Source: Streptomyces barkulensis (lineage in GTDB: Bacteria; Actinomycetota; Actinomycetes; Streptomycetales; Streptomycetaceae). From it: a stretch of DNA of 64,000 bases. The stretch is from the NCBI RefSeq assembly GCF_002843305.1, contig NZ_PGSG01000119.1, positions 62,001 to 126,000 of the forward strand. Direction: 5' to 3'. The notes beneath the pieces are model-generated. The model was not told the origin of the DNA. It was given only the letters and a program-made list of their open reading frames with translations, and did not search any database. Position numbers and translations under genes: made by a program. This document shows positions 25,176 through 33,857 of this stretch, in pieces; position 1 is the stretch's first letter; every line of letters begins with the position of its first letter.

Positions 25176-26267
25176 TCACTCGGCCCGGGGCGGCTCCTGC
25201 CGGTCTCCGGCCCCCGTGCCCTCCGTGCCCGCCCCGAGCGCGCTCTCGGCCGCCCGTATGGCGTCCCGGTAGGTGCGGGCCGCCGCCCGCAGGGCCGTCT
25301 CGGGGTCGGTGCCCCGGGCCTCGGCGCGGGCGGCCAGGGCCAGCAGCTCGTAGCCGACGCCCTCGCCGGCCGGGAGGGCGTCGATGCCCGCGCCGCGGGC
25401 CCGGCCGGCGAGCTTCGCGGCCAGGGCGAGGGCGGGCTGGCCCAGCGGGATGCCCTCGGTGACCGAATCGCGCCGCTTCTCGACCGCCTTGGTGCGCAGC
25501 CAGTGGGCCTTGACCTCCTCGGGCGTCCCGGCGGTCTCGTCACCGAAGACGTGGGGGTGGCGGTGGACCAGCTTCTCCACGATCGTGGCCGCCACGTCGT
25601 CGACGGAGAACGGCTCGTCGGGGTCGTCCTGGGCGATGCGGGCGTGGAAGACCACCTGGAGCAGCACGTCGCCCAGCTCCTCGCGCAGGGCCTCGCGGTC
25701 GCCCTCCTCGATGGCCTCGACCAGCTCGTACATCTCCTCGACGCCGTACTTGACCAGGTCCTCGCCGGTGCGGGTGCCGCTCCAGGGGCACTCGGCGCGG
25801 ATGCGGTCCATGACCTGCACCAGGTCCAGCAGGCGGGCGCCGGGCAGGTCGTAGGAGCCGGGCAGCAGTTCCAGCTCGGGCATCGCCTCGCGGCCGGAGC
25901 CGGCCATGCGGGCCAGCCCGTCGGTCAGCTCCGGTTCGCCCTCGGCGCCGGCGAGGACCACCACCGTCCGCCCGCCCCCCGCCACCGGGGCGCCGTCGCC
26001 GCTCCCGCCCGCCGGAGCGCCGCCGTCCGCGCCCGTGCAGGCGTCCACCAGTTCGCGGGCGGTGGGCCGGGCGATCTCCACCTCGACGCCCGCGTCCCGG
26101 ACGTACGGGAGCTGCGGGTGGCCGGGATCCGGGCACAGGACGCGGCCGGCCGTGCGCAGCGCCTGCCAGGCGGGCCAGGACAGCAGTCCGGGCGCGACGC
26201 GGTGGCTGGTGGTGAGCAGGACGATGCGGCCGGTGGCGGGGGCCGGCGCGGGGCTGGAGAGGTTCAC
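25176..26267 (-). CDS. mazG: MazG-family nucleoside triphosphate pyrophosphohydrolase
   Basis: A 363-residue protein from GTG 26267. The MazG core is in the C-terminal half: RAECPWSGTRTGEDLVKYGVEEMYELVEAIEEGDREALREELGDVLLQVVFHARIAQDD, with the EExxE...ExxD metal-binding acids. The N-terminal ~120 residues contain a tetrapyrrole-methylase-like or other Rossmann-like segment (LLTTSHRVAPGLLSWPAWQAL...VLCPD), degenerate in motif. Such enzymes hydrolyse non-canonical or alarmone-type NTPs. It overlaps the next upstream gene's stop by 4 bp, so the glycan gene is co-transcribed with it. Confidence 0.88.
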   Translation of the reverse strand: MNLSSPAPAPATGRIVLLTTSHRVAPGLLSWPAWQALRTAGRVLCPDPGHPQLPYVRDAGVEVEIARPTARELVDACTGADGGAPAGGSGDGAPVAGGGRTVVVLAGAEGEPELTDGLARMAGSGREAMPELELLPGSYDLPGARLLDLVQVMDRIRAECPWSGTRTGEDLVKYGVEEMYELVEAIEEGDREALREELGDVLLQVVFHARIAQDDPDEPFSVDDVAATIVEKLVHRHPHVFGDETAGTPEEVKAHWLRTKAVEKRRDSVTEGIPLGQPALALAAKLAGRARGAGIDALPAGEGVGYELLALAARAEARGTDPETALRAAARTYRDAIRAAESALGAGTEGTGAGDRQEPPRAE

Positions 26268-28621
26268 GCCCCGAACGTAACCGATGGGGGCCGGCCCTCG
26301 TGCGGGGACCGGTGTGCCGGGGCCGGTACGCCGGGGCCGGTGAGGTGTGCGGCCTCCACAGGGACGCCCAGGCACCGTTCCAGCTCGGCGAGGTTGGCGC
26401 GGGTGGTCTCCCACAGCGGCCGCTGCCGCCCCAGGACGTCGGCCACCGCCGCGTCGTGGTCGTCCAGCAGGGCCGCGGCCCGCTCGGCGAGCTTCGCGCC
26501 CAGGTCCCGGTCGTGCACGGACAGCCCCCACCCGGGGCGGTCGATGTCGGCCAGGAAGTACGCCAGCTTGGGGTGCGAGATCAGGCTGAGGACCGGGGTG
26601 CCGCAGCCGAAGGGGATCATCCCGGCGTGCCCGCGCATCCCGATGACCAGGCGGGTGCGGCGGAAGCGCTCGTAGATCCCGGCGTTGGGCAGGTCGTAGA
26701 GCGGTTCGACGGGCAGCGCGATGCCGTGCTCCCGGCGCAGGTCGTGCACGAACCGCTCGTCGGCGGGCGTGTGGGGCGCGTACCGCACCTCCGCGCGCTT
26801 GCCCAGCTCGCGCACCGCGGCGGCCATCTCGGCCAGGAAGTGGCCGTAGTCGTGACCGAAGCGCAGGCCCGCGCGGTCGTACGCGCAGTTGATCAGCACG
26901 GTGTCGTCGCGCCGCACGGGGTCGGTCCAGCCGGGCGAGAGCCTGCTCAGCACGGTGGTGGGGCACGGCTGATAGCGCACCTTCTCCCGCAGGGAGGGGG
27001 GCAGCAGCGCCCGGACGCGTTCGACCGAGCCGTGGTTGCGCAGGCCGAAGAACGCCGACTTCTCCACCAGGGTCCGCAGGCTCTCGGTGAACCGGGTGCG
27101 GCGGTACGCCTGGCCGTCGAAGACGTTGTAGCCGACCGCGAGGACCGCCAGCGGCACGGTGATCCGCTCCAGCATCGCGTCGGGGACGTTCCACTGCCAG
27201 GCGCTGTTGCCGTTGGGCCAGGTGTCGGGGAGGAACAGCCCGCCGCCGCCGACGACCAGGGCGCGGCGGGCGTTCACGCGCTCCAGGGCCACCTCGTCGA
27301 AGAGGCGGTGGACCGGCACCGGCAGCCAGCGGCGCGGTCCGGTGTCGGCGCCGAAGCACAGCCGTACGGCCTCGGGGAGCACCTTGTCGCCCGCGTTCTC
27401 CTGGCCGGAGGCGAACAGCGCCACATGCGCGAGCTGCCCGTCGCCGGGGACGTCGGGGGCGGGCTCGCCGGGCAGCAGGGCCAGGCTGCGGCAGGTGCGG
27501 TTGACGGGCTCGGCGTCGAGCCCTTCGCGGGCGTACGCGCGGGCCGATTCGTCGTCGCCGCGCAGCCACGCCAGCCGCGCGAGCCGGCTGAACGCCTTCG
27601 GCGCGACCGCGGGCGAGGCGGTGGCCAGCAGCAGATGGGTCTCGGCCTCGGCGTGGCGGGACTCGGCCATCAGCGCACTGCCCAGCGTCTCGTGGAAGCG
27701 CGGCTGGTCGGCCCGGGGAGTGACCGACAGCAGCACCTCGACGGCCTCGCGGTAGCGGCCCTCCTCGGTGTGGACGAGGGCGAGGGCGCGGGCCAGGTCG
27801 ACGGTGGCGCCGCGCTCCAGCAGGGGGCGGGCGAGGTGGGTGAGGAGGGCGGGGTGCCTGGGGCCGGGCAGGGAGCAGTAGGCGGTGCGGAAGTCGTCGT
27901 CGGCCATCTCGTAGCGGGCGCGGGCGCGCTCGGCGGGGCTGCGTTCCTCCCCGTGTCCGGTACCGGTGTCCTCCGCGCCGCCGAACCGCAGGATCACCGT
28001 TTCCTCCGGGACGGGCAGGCCGCCGTGCAGGCGGCGGACGGGGAGGTCGTGGCGGCCGTCGAGGGGCACGACGCATCCGGGTACGCCGTCACCGGCCAGC
28101 CGGGCGCGGGTGGAGTCGGCGAGCCACTCCCGCTGGAGGACCAGCAGGCCCTCGTCCGCCTGTACGCGGGGTTCGCCGGAGGGCAGGGGGAGCTGCAAGG
28201 CCGCGCCCACGCCGTGGCGCAGCCGCAGCAGGGGGCCGATGTCACCCAGCACCACCATGTCGGGGCCCAGCACGATCACGGTGTCGTACTCGTGCGCCCG
28301 CAGGGCCTCCCACCGTCCGAGCCGTGTCCTGCGGGCGGTGATCCGGGGGTGCAGGCGCCGGGCGGCGTCCAGGGCGGATTCGGGCAGTCCGGGGTGGAGG
28401 AGGAGGAAGTCCTCGCAGACGCGGGGGTTGGTCAGCGCCAGGCTGCGCAGCAGGGTCAGCAGGCCGGGGAGGGTGTCCTCGTCGGCGTGGCAGGCGAAGG
28501 CGATGCGGCGCCTGCCGGTCAGGGCGGCGGTGTCGGTGGCGGTGGCGGTGGCGGTGGCGGCGGTTGGGGAGGCGGTGGCGGTGTTGGTGGCGGCGGTGGC
28601 GGCGGTGGGGGAGGCGGTCAT
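26264..28621 (-). CDS. GT8-like glycosyltransferase fused to polysaccharide pyruvyl-transferase domain
   Basis: A 785-residue protein with three parts. Residues ~1-38 are a low-complexity Thr/Ala tract encoded by GGTGGC-type repeats. Residues ~40-190 (RIAFACHADEDTLPGLLTLLRSLAL, AHEYDTVIVLGPDMVVLGDI, ADEGLLVLQREW) read as a GT8-like nucleotide-sugar transferase, with DMV in place of DxD. Residues ~240-400 look like TPR repeats. The C-terminal ~370 residues (FASGQENAGDKVLPEAVRLCFG, ALVVGGGGLFLPD, GLRNHGSVERV, RLVIGMRGHAGMIPFGCGTPVLSL) match polysaccharide pyruvyl transferases. It likely builds and pyruvylates or otherwise modifies a surface glycan. It is translationally coupled to both neighbours by 4-bp overlaps. 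Confidence 0.78.
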   Translation of the reverse strand: MTASPTAATAATNTATASPTAATATATATDTAALTGRRRIAFACHADEDTLPGLLTLLRSLALTNPRVCEDFLLLHPGLPESALDAARRLHPRITARRTRLGRWEALRAHEYDTVIVLGPDMVVLGDIGPLLRLRHGVGAALQLPLPSGEPRVQADEGLLVLQREWLADSTRARLAGDGVPGCVVPLDGRHDLPVRRLHGGLPVPEETVILRFGGAEDTGTGHGEERSPAERARARYEMADDDFRTAYCSLPGPRHPALLTHLARPLLERGATVDLARALALVHTEEGRYREAVEVLLSVTPRADQPRFHETLGSALMAESRHAEAETHLLLATASPAVAPKAFSRLARLAWLRGDDESARAYAREGLDAEPVNRTCRSLALLPGEPAPDVPGDGQLAHVALFASGQENAGDKVLPEAVRLCFGADTGPRRWLPVPVHRLFDEVALERVNARRALVVGGGGLFLPDTWPNGNSAWQWNVPDAMLERITVPLAVLAVGYNVFDGQAYRRTRFTESLRTLVEKSAFFGLRNHGSVERVRALLPPSLREKVRYQPCPTTVLSRLSPGWTDPVRRDDTVLINCAYDRAGLRFGHDYGHFLAEMAAAVRELGKRAEVRYAPHTPADERFVHDLRREHGIALPVEPLYDLPNAGIYERFRRTRLVIGMRGHAGMIPFGCGTPVLSLISHPKLAYFLADIDRPGWGLSVHDRDLGAKLAERAAALLDDHDAAVADVLGRQRPLWETTRANLAELERCLGVPVEAAHLTGPGVPAPAHRSPHEGRPPSVTFGA
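28500..28620. repeat. GGTGGC-type tandem repeat at the start of the fusion glycosyltransferase
   Basis: Imperfect repeats of GGTGGCG/GGTGGC (read on the plus strand) fill the first ~120 bases of the gene and encode the Thr/Ala-rich N-terminus. Units are multiples of three, so copy-number change would stay in frame. Confidence 0.85.
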
Positions 28622-30000
28622 CGCAGGGAGATCCTCGTCCGTGTGCTGTCCTCGGCCCGGGCCTCGGCCCAGGCACGTTCGGCGGGGCGCAGCCGGCCGG
28701 GGCCCGGCAGGTCGAAGCCGATCAGGTCCACGACCGGGCAGACCCCCAGGAAATCCAGCAGCCGCAGCATCGTGAAGGCGGTGGTCGGGCCGGGGTCCGC
28801 GGCGCTCTCGCCGATCAGCGCCGGATCGGTCACCGGGTGGCGGAGCGAGGCGTCGCCGACGCGGCGCTGCGCACCGGGGACCAGCCGCCGTACCGCGTGC
28901 AGCCACTCGTCGGCCGGATCGCCGAACACCAGCCGGATTCCGACCCGGTGGTCCAGGCGCGCGGTGGTGCGGTGGGAGAGGGCGTGGATGTCGGTGCGCT
29001 CCCCCGCGCCGGGGACGTCCGGTGGGAAGGCGTCGCAGCGGACGACGAGGTCGTAGGCGTCGATCCCGGCGTCCGGCACATGGTCGGCGAGCCGCGGGGC
29101 GTTCGACACCAGGCACACCGTCCGGCCCGCCACGGCGTTGCGCAGGTCGCCGACCGCGAGCGGCTCCCCGTCGTCCCCGCCCCCGTCCCTGCCACCGAGG
29201 AGGGGGTCGGACATCCGGCCCCGCCCGTCCAGCCGGCAGTACGCGGCGTACAGCGCGGCGAGATCCCGTACGGCGGGGTCGGCCGCGCCGCGCTCGCGCA
29301 GGCGGTGGTCCATGTAGGCGGTGAAGGCGGCGCGGACCTCGGACGCCGGCAGGCCGTCTCCGGCCGCCTCGGCGAAGGCGCGGACCTCGGGACAGTCGTC
29401 GGCGGGGAACAGCCGCAGGGCCCCGGCAAGGCATTCCCGCCGTTCGGCGAGCGCGGCCAGGCGGGCGGCGGCGGCACGGGTGCCCGGGCCGGGCCCGGAC
29501 AGGGCCAGGTGGCGCTCGTACGCCTCGGCGGCGACGGCGCCGCGCCCGAGTCCCTCCAGGGCGCGGGCACGCAGCAGCCAGGCCGCCCTGGAGTTGCGGC
29601 GGACGGTCAGGGCGGTGTCGGCCAGGAGGAGAGCGAGCCGGAGGTCGCGGGCGTCCGCCGCGGCGCGCCCGGTCTTCTCCCCCGCCGCGTCGAGAGCCGC
29701 GCCACCGGCGCGCAGCAGGGTGTCGAAGGACTCCTTGTCCACGGCCGGGCCGGAGGAGCGCCCGGCGGCCACGCCCCGGACGGTGTGCGCGGCGATCAGG
29801 GCGCCGAGCGCGGCGATCAGGCGGTTGCGCCCCGCGTCCGGCTCTCCGCCCGGCCCGGTGAGTTCGGCGAGCCGGTCCGCGCAGGCGCGGACGCATCCGG
29901 TGAGCGCGGTGCGCGCCTCGGCCTCGCGCGCGGCACCCGGCCGCAGGCGCGGAATCCCCGGCCACGCCCGTGGCACGGCCCCGGGCCTCTTCGTCCTCAT
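28618..30000 (-). CDS. GT29-like (sialyltransferase-type) protein with helical N-terminal region
   Basis: A 460-residue protein from ATG 30000, with GGAGAG 4 bases before it. Residues ~1-270 are helical and repeat-like (LLADTALTVRRNSRAAWLLRARALEGLGRG), probably TPR. Residues ~290-455 hold GRTVCLVSNAPRLADHVPDAGIDAYDLVVRCDAFPPDVPGAGERTDIHALS, which recalls the L-sialylmotif of GT29 sialyltransferases (VGNSG...IDSHDLVVRFN pattern), with a later VDLIGFDL segment. GT29 proteins transfer sialic acid from CMP-sugars. In Streptomyces the donor could be another nonulosonic acid such as Kdn, as found in cell-wall teichulosonic acids; this is inference. It overlaps the fusion gene by 4 bp, in one operon. 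Confidence 0.62.
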   Translation of the reverse strand: MRTKRPGAVPRAWPGIPRLRPGAAREAEARTALTGCVRACADRLAELTGPGGEPDAGRNRLIAALGALIAAHTVRGVAAGRSSGPAVDKESFDTLLRAGGAALDAAGEKTGRAAADARDLRLALLLADTALTVRRNSRAAWLLRARALEGLGRGAVAAEAYERHLALSGPGPGTRAAAARLAALAERRECLAGALRLFPADDCPEVRAFAEAAGDGLPASEVRAAFTAYMDHRLRERGAADPAVRDLAALYAAYCRLDGRGRMSDPLLGGRDGGGDDGEPLAVGDLRNAVAGRTVCLVSNAPRLADHVPDAGIDAYDLVVRCDAFPPDVPGAGERTDIHALSHRTTARLDHRVGIRLVFGDPADEWLHAVRRLVPGAQRRVGDASLRHPVTDPALIGESAADPGPTTAFTMLRLLDFLGVCPVVDLIGFDLPGPGRLRPAERAWAEARAEDSTRTRISLR

Positions 30001-30136
30001 GTCTCTCCACTGTTCGGCGGTGGGAGGCCGAACAGTGCCCGACCGCCGCACGGCGTGTGTGACGCCGCGCGGGCTTCCGGGTGAACAGTGGCGGAACCGT
30101 CGGCGAGGACCGGCGGGCCGGGCCGGGGACCGGCCG

Positions 30137-30787
30137 TCAGGCGGGCTGCTGCGGCTCGGGGCTGGAGACGTTCCTGATCCACGGCTCCTCGGCGTCGGTC
30201 AGGGTGATCTGCTTGTCGTCCCAGGCGCCGAAGCGCGGGTTGACGGTCACGTCCAGCTTCTCGGAGGCCTTGGTCAGCGCCTGCGTGATCTCCTGCTGGC
30301 CCTGCGGCGTCCGGAGGTTCACGCCCAGCTTCCCGGCCAGTTTCTGGACCAGCAGCTGGGAGCGCACCGCCTGGTCGATCTCGTCGGGCGCCACGGCCCG
30401 CTGCTGGAGCATCATCGCCTCCAGCTGCTCGGGGCCGCCCACGTTGCGCTCGGCCTCCTCGCGCGCCCGCTGGACCTCGCCGCGGTTCACCGTCACCCCG
30501 GCGTCTTCGGCGGCCTGCTCCAGCACCCGCCCGAAGACCAGGGAGCCGACCGTGCCGCGGGTGAGCTGCTCGGTGTTCCGGATCAGCTCGGCGCTGCGGT
30601 CCGACTCGCCCTGCGCGGCCCGCACGGCCCGCACCTGCGACTGCACCTGCTCCATGGTGATCCGCTCACCGCCGACGACGGCCGCCGCACCCGGGTGGGC
30701 ATCGCTGCCGCACGCGGTCAGCAGCGGCGCCGCGACGAGCACCGCCGCCGCGGCTGAGAGGGAGAGCGAGGTCCTGCGGCGGAACAT
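30137..30787 (-). CDS. SurA N-terminal-domain lipoprotein (chaperone/foldase-like)
   Basis: A 216-residue lipoprotein from ATG 30787 with AGGAGG upstream. The signal peptide ends in the lipobox LLTAC-G (Cys26 lipidated). The mature part has the SurA/PrsA N-terminal chaperone pattern: AAAVVGGERITMEQVQSQVRAVRAAQ, then helical segments with VFGRVLEQAAEDAGVTVNRGEVQRAREE and LLVQKLAGKLGVNL. The parvulin PPIase domain is missing, so it is a chaperone module only. It should hold or fold exported proteins on the outer face of the membrane. It has its own promoter region and is followed by the glycan operon. Confidence 0.87.
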   Translation of the reverse strand: MFRRRTSLSLSAAAAVLVAAPLLTACGSDAHPGAAAVVGGERITMEQVQSQVRAVRAAQGESDRSAELIRNTEQLTRGTVGSLVFGRVLEQAAEDAGVTVNRGEVQRAREEAERNVGGPEQLEAMMLQQRAVAPDEIDQAVRSQLLVQKLAGKLGVNLRTPQGQQEITQALTKASEKLDVTVNPRFGAWDDKQITLTDAEEPWIRNVSSPEPQQPA

Positions 30788-31061
30788 TGAGCCTCCTGAG
30801 TGCGGCTGTGGAACGGATGGTGTGGACGGTGCTGGGGAACACCTGTGCAATGCCGTCCCGGCGATGATCGATGCTAGGCAGTCGGCGTGACTCCCACCAC
30901 CGTTTCGGCACTGTTTCGGCAAACGAGCCCATGGCCGGGGGGATACGCCGCCCGCTGCGGAGCCCGCTGCGGAGCCGGAGTGCGGGACGGGGCGCGGGAC
31001 GGGGCGCGGCTCGGTCAGTGTTCGCCGGTCGTTACCGTTCCGTACACCCGGGTGCCCGAGA

Positions 31062-32264
31062 GTGGCCTCCGTGTCCAACGAAACAGCCGTGCAGTCCCCG
31101 GAGCGCGGCCCCGACGCCGGCGCGGGCTCCGGGCAGAGCGACTCCGCGCGGGGAGCGGCCCTCCCCGGGGTTCCGGCGCCCGCCGTCCACTCGTCCTCCC
31201 CCGCCCCCGGGTCCGCCCCCGGGTCCGTGCCCGCGTCGCGCGAGCACCGGCACGACATCGACCTGATGCGGCTGATCTGCTCGGTCGCGGTGATGCTGGG
31301 CCACGTCGGCGGGGTGTTCATCGCCGCGGTCGACCGGCAGGAGGCGAACGGGCCCGGCGCCTACTGGACCGGGCACGTCGTGGAGGCGCTCAACCCGTTC
31401 GCGGTGCCGATGTACTTCGCCATCGCGGGATGGGCGGTGCTGGTCGGCGCGCCGCCGCGCGACAGCCGGCGCATGTGGCGGCGGATCGTGCGCAACTCGG
31501 TGCCGCTGTTCGTCTGGACGGCCCTCTACCTGCTGTGGGGCCGGGCGTGGGGCACCAACGACGGGCCGGTGTCGCGGCTGGCGGTGGAGGCCCTGTTCGG
31601 GTCGGTGCGGCCCGCGTACCACCTGTGGTTCATGTACGCCTACATCCCGCTGATCGCCGCCCTGGCCTTCGTGGTGCTCGTGCGGGCCGGGAAGCGGCCG
31701 TGGGGCCTGGGCGCGGTGCTGCTGGTGCTCGCGTCGGCGCCCTCCCTGATGGGCGACCTGGAGCGGTGGACCGGATGGGACCTGCCGCGCTTCGGCTGGG
31801 GCTTCGGCGTCTACCAGGTGGCGTATGCGCTGGGCGGCGCGATGCTGTTCGCCCTGCCGGCCGGGGCCCTGGGCCGCCTGGCGGGCCGCCGGTGGGTGTG
31901 GGCGGTGCCGATGGCGCTGACGGCGGCCGGGGTGCTCTGGTACCACACGCGGGTCCACTACGTGATCCCCAACGCACACCTTCTGGTCGCCGTGATGACC
32001 GGCTGCGTGCTGCTCATGGTCACCCGGGTGCGGGTGCCGGACCGGTGGGTCCCGTCGCTGTCGAAGCTGGCGGGGGCGTCGCTGGGCGCCTACATGGTGC
32101 ATGTGATGGTGATCTCGGCGATCGTGGAGCCGCTGGTCTCCGCGGACGTGCCGGGGGCGGTGGCCGGGCCGCTGTTCGTGGTGCTGCTGGCCGCCACGGT
32201 CGTGGTGTCGTTCGGCGCGAGCCTGCTGTGGGGGCGGCTGGGGCTGCGCAGGTATCTGGGTTAG
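31062..32264 (+). CDS. Acyltransferase family 3 membrane protein
   Basis: A ~400-residue membrane protein starting at GTG 31062 (GTG 31071 is an alternative). A disordered Pro/Ala/Ser N-terminus (~1-60) precedes about ten helices. The family marks are EHRHDIDLMRLICSVAVMLGHVGGVF at the first helix (catalytic His in GH), NPFAVPMYFAIAGWAV, and YHLWFMYAYIPLI further on. Family 3 acyltransferases (NodX/OafA-like) O-acetylate or acylate surface glycans and peptidoglycan. Its place among glycan genes suggests acylation of the same polymer. It converges on the polysialyltransferase-like gene, with a shared terminator. Confidence 0.88.
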   Translation: MASVSNETAVQSPERGPDAGAGSGQSDSARGAALPGVPAPAVHSSSPAPGSAPGSVPASREHRHDIDLMRLICSVAVMLGHVGGVFIAAVDRQEANGPGAYWTGHVVEALNPFAVPMYFAIAGWAVLVGAPPRDSRRMWRRIVRNSVPLFVWTALYLLWGRAWGTNDGPVSRLAVEALFGSVRPAYHLWFMYAYIPLIAALAFVVLVRAGKRPWGLGAVLLVLASAPSLMGDLERWTGWDLPRFGWGFGVYQVAYALGGAMLFALPAGALGRLAGRRWVWAVPMALTAAGVLWYHTRVHYVIPNAHLLVAVMTGCVLLMVTRVRVPDRWVPSLSKLAGASLGAYMVHVMVISAIVEPLVSADVPGAVAGPLFVVLLAATVVVSFGASLLWGRLGLRRYLG

Positions 32265-32271
32265 CCGTGCC

Positions 32272-32327
32272 GGCCGACCCGGCCCGTGCCGGAGCCCACC
32301 GGGGCTCGGGCACGGGCCGGGTCGGCC
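32272..32327. terminator. Bidirectional terminator between acyltransferase and polysialyltransferase-like genes
   Basis: A 19-bp perfect stem (32272-32290 and 32309-32327) with further pairing of GAGCCC/GGGCTC inside the loop. It lies between two convergent genes and can serve both. Confidence 0.85.
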
Positions 32328-32335
32328 CGGTCCGC

Positions 32336-33856
32336 CTACTTCCCGCGGGCGCGGGCGGCCGCCGCCCGCCTGACCCGGCGCGCGGCGCGCAGCGCGTGGT
32401 CACTGCCCGGCAGACGGCGCACCAGACCGGGCGTGAGTCCCCCGGGCAGGCCGAGCGCGGTCAGCCGGCGCCGCTTGAAGTAGCGGACCGTGGTGTCGTC
32501 CAGGTGGGCCGTCAGCCACGCCTCGGCCTCGGCCCGCAGGGCGGGATAGCGCTCGGCCTGCATGCAGTACCCGACGGCCCGCACCAGCGGCTCGGCCCGC
32601 CGTACCGCCTCCGCGGACTCGGTGACCACCTCGCCGCGCGGGCCCTCCCCCTCGCCCGGGGCCTCCAGATCGGGCACGAGGGCGTCGACGAGGGTCAGCG
32701 GGACGCGGTTGCTGTTCTGGTACGGCGTCAGCCGGTCCAGCAGCGGTCCGGTGCCCACCCGGGCGACGGGCACGCCGTACAGGGCGGAGGCCGTGAGCAG
32801 CGCGGTGGAGAAACAGCCCACGACCAGCTCGGGGCGGCACCGCCGGAAGACGGTCTCGGCCAGCATCGGCCGCCTCGGCACCACCAGCCGCACACCGGTG
32901 TCGGCGGCGGCCTTGTCCAGCACCCTGGAGTAGCGGGCGGGCGCGGTGGGGTGGGGCTTGAAGAGGACCGTGCGGTGCCCGGCCGCGGCGGCGCCGCGCA
33001 GCATCCGCTCGTGCAGCGCCTCCTCCTCGTCCGCGGTGAGGATGCCCAGCGCCGCCAGGTACTGGCCCAGCAGTACGGCGGTGGGCATGCCCTCGCCGTC
33101 CGGGTCGAGTTCGGCGTCCAGGCCGTCGTCCCCGGCGGCGTCGTCGAGTTCGTCCAGGACCGAGCGGAAGACCTCGTTCGGCACCAGTTCGGACGGCACC
33201 CCGTACTCGGTCAGCAGCAGCGGCGTCAGGCCGGGCACCAGATCGAGGTGGAGCAGCCGCTGGATGCGGCAGGCCAGGGTCTGCGGCAGCTTCTCGCGGG
33301 TGGGGCCGTAGCTCATCAGTCCGTCGGCGTAGACGTGGACGGAGGCGCTCGCGAAGATCGCGGCCAGCGCCTTCGCCGGACTGACGTGCACGGACTCCAC
33401 GACGAGGTCGACCGGCCCGTCGCCCAGGTCCCAGCTCGCGCGGAACATCCGCTCCCACAGCGGGCAGTCGTTGCCCGCCGGGCTCCAGGTGCTGGGGTGG
33501 TGGGGGCGGATGGCGTCGTTCCAGTCGACCACCCGGTCGAAGCGGGCGGCCAGCCGGTGCCAGCCGCGCATGCCGTCCAGCCGGGAGGCGGTCTCGGGCA
33601 CCTCCGCGTTGTTGGAGACCAGCAGGACCCGCAGCGTCCGGTGCCACGGTCCGAACAGGCCCGCGTCCAGGGCGGCGGCGAGCGTGGCGGCGCCGTAGAG
33701 GGTGGAGACCTCGAAGATCTGGACCCGGGTGTGCGCGCCGGCGCCGCTTCCGGTCCCGCCGCCGGTGGTGGTGTTGGTGGTGGTGCGCATGATGCCTGTG
33801 GTGTCCGTGGTGCCCGTGGTGCCCGTGGTGCCCGTGGTGCCCGTGGTGTCAGCCAT
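32336..33856 (-). CDS. Polysialyltransferase-like glycosyltransferase
   Basis: A 506-residue protein from ATG 33856. It follows the GT2 stop by one base (TGAG-ATG), so the two are translationally coupled. The first ~40 residues are a Thr/Gly repeat (TTGTTGTTGTT) encoded by a nine-base DNA repeat. The folded part (VQIFEVSTLYGAATLAAALDAG, LLVSNNAEVPE, VHVYADGLMSYGP, LLLTEYGVPSELV, HRTVLFKPHPTAPARYSRVL and ELVVGCFSTALLTASALYG) has the KPHPT and end-motif pattern of alpha-2,8-polysialyltransferase-like families. It probably polymerises a nonulosonic acid or similar acidic sugar; the sugar is not known. No membrane segment. Confidence 0.72.
   Translation of the reverse strand: MADTTGTTGTTGTTGTTDTTGIMRTTTNTTTGGGTGSGAGAHTRVQIFEVSTLYGAATLAAALDAGLFGPWHRTLRVLLVSNNAEVPETASRLDGMRGWHRLAARFDRVVDWNDAIRPHHPSTWSPAGNDCPLWERMFRASWDLGDGPVDLVVESVHVSPAKALAAIFASASVHVYADGLMSYGPTREKLPQTLACRIQRLLHLDLVPGLTPLLLTEYGVPSELVPNEVFRSVLDELDDAAGDDGLDAELDPDGEGMPTAVLLGQYLAALGILTADEEEALHERMLRGAAAAGHRTVLFKPHPTAPARYSRVLDKAAADTGVRLVVPRRPMLAETVFRRCRPELVVGCFSTALLTASALYGVPVARVGTGPLLDRLTPYQNSNRVPLTLVDALVPDLEAPGEGEGPRGEVVTESAEAVRRAEPLVRAVGYCMQAERYPALRAEAEAWLTAHLDDTTVRYFKRRRLTALGLPGGLTPGLVRRLPGSDHALRAARRVRRAAAARARGK
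33783..33852. repeat. GTGGTGCCC tandem repeat at the start of the polysialyltransferase-like gene
   Basis: Several near-identical copies of a nine-base unit (GTGGTGCCC, with GTGGTGTCC variants) lie within the first ~24 codons and encode Thr-Thr-Gly repeats. In-frame length change is possible. Confidence 0.88.
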
Positions 33857-33857
33857 C

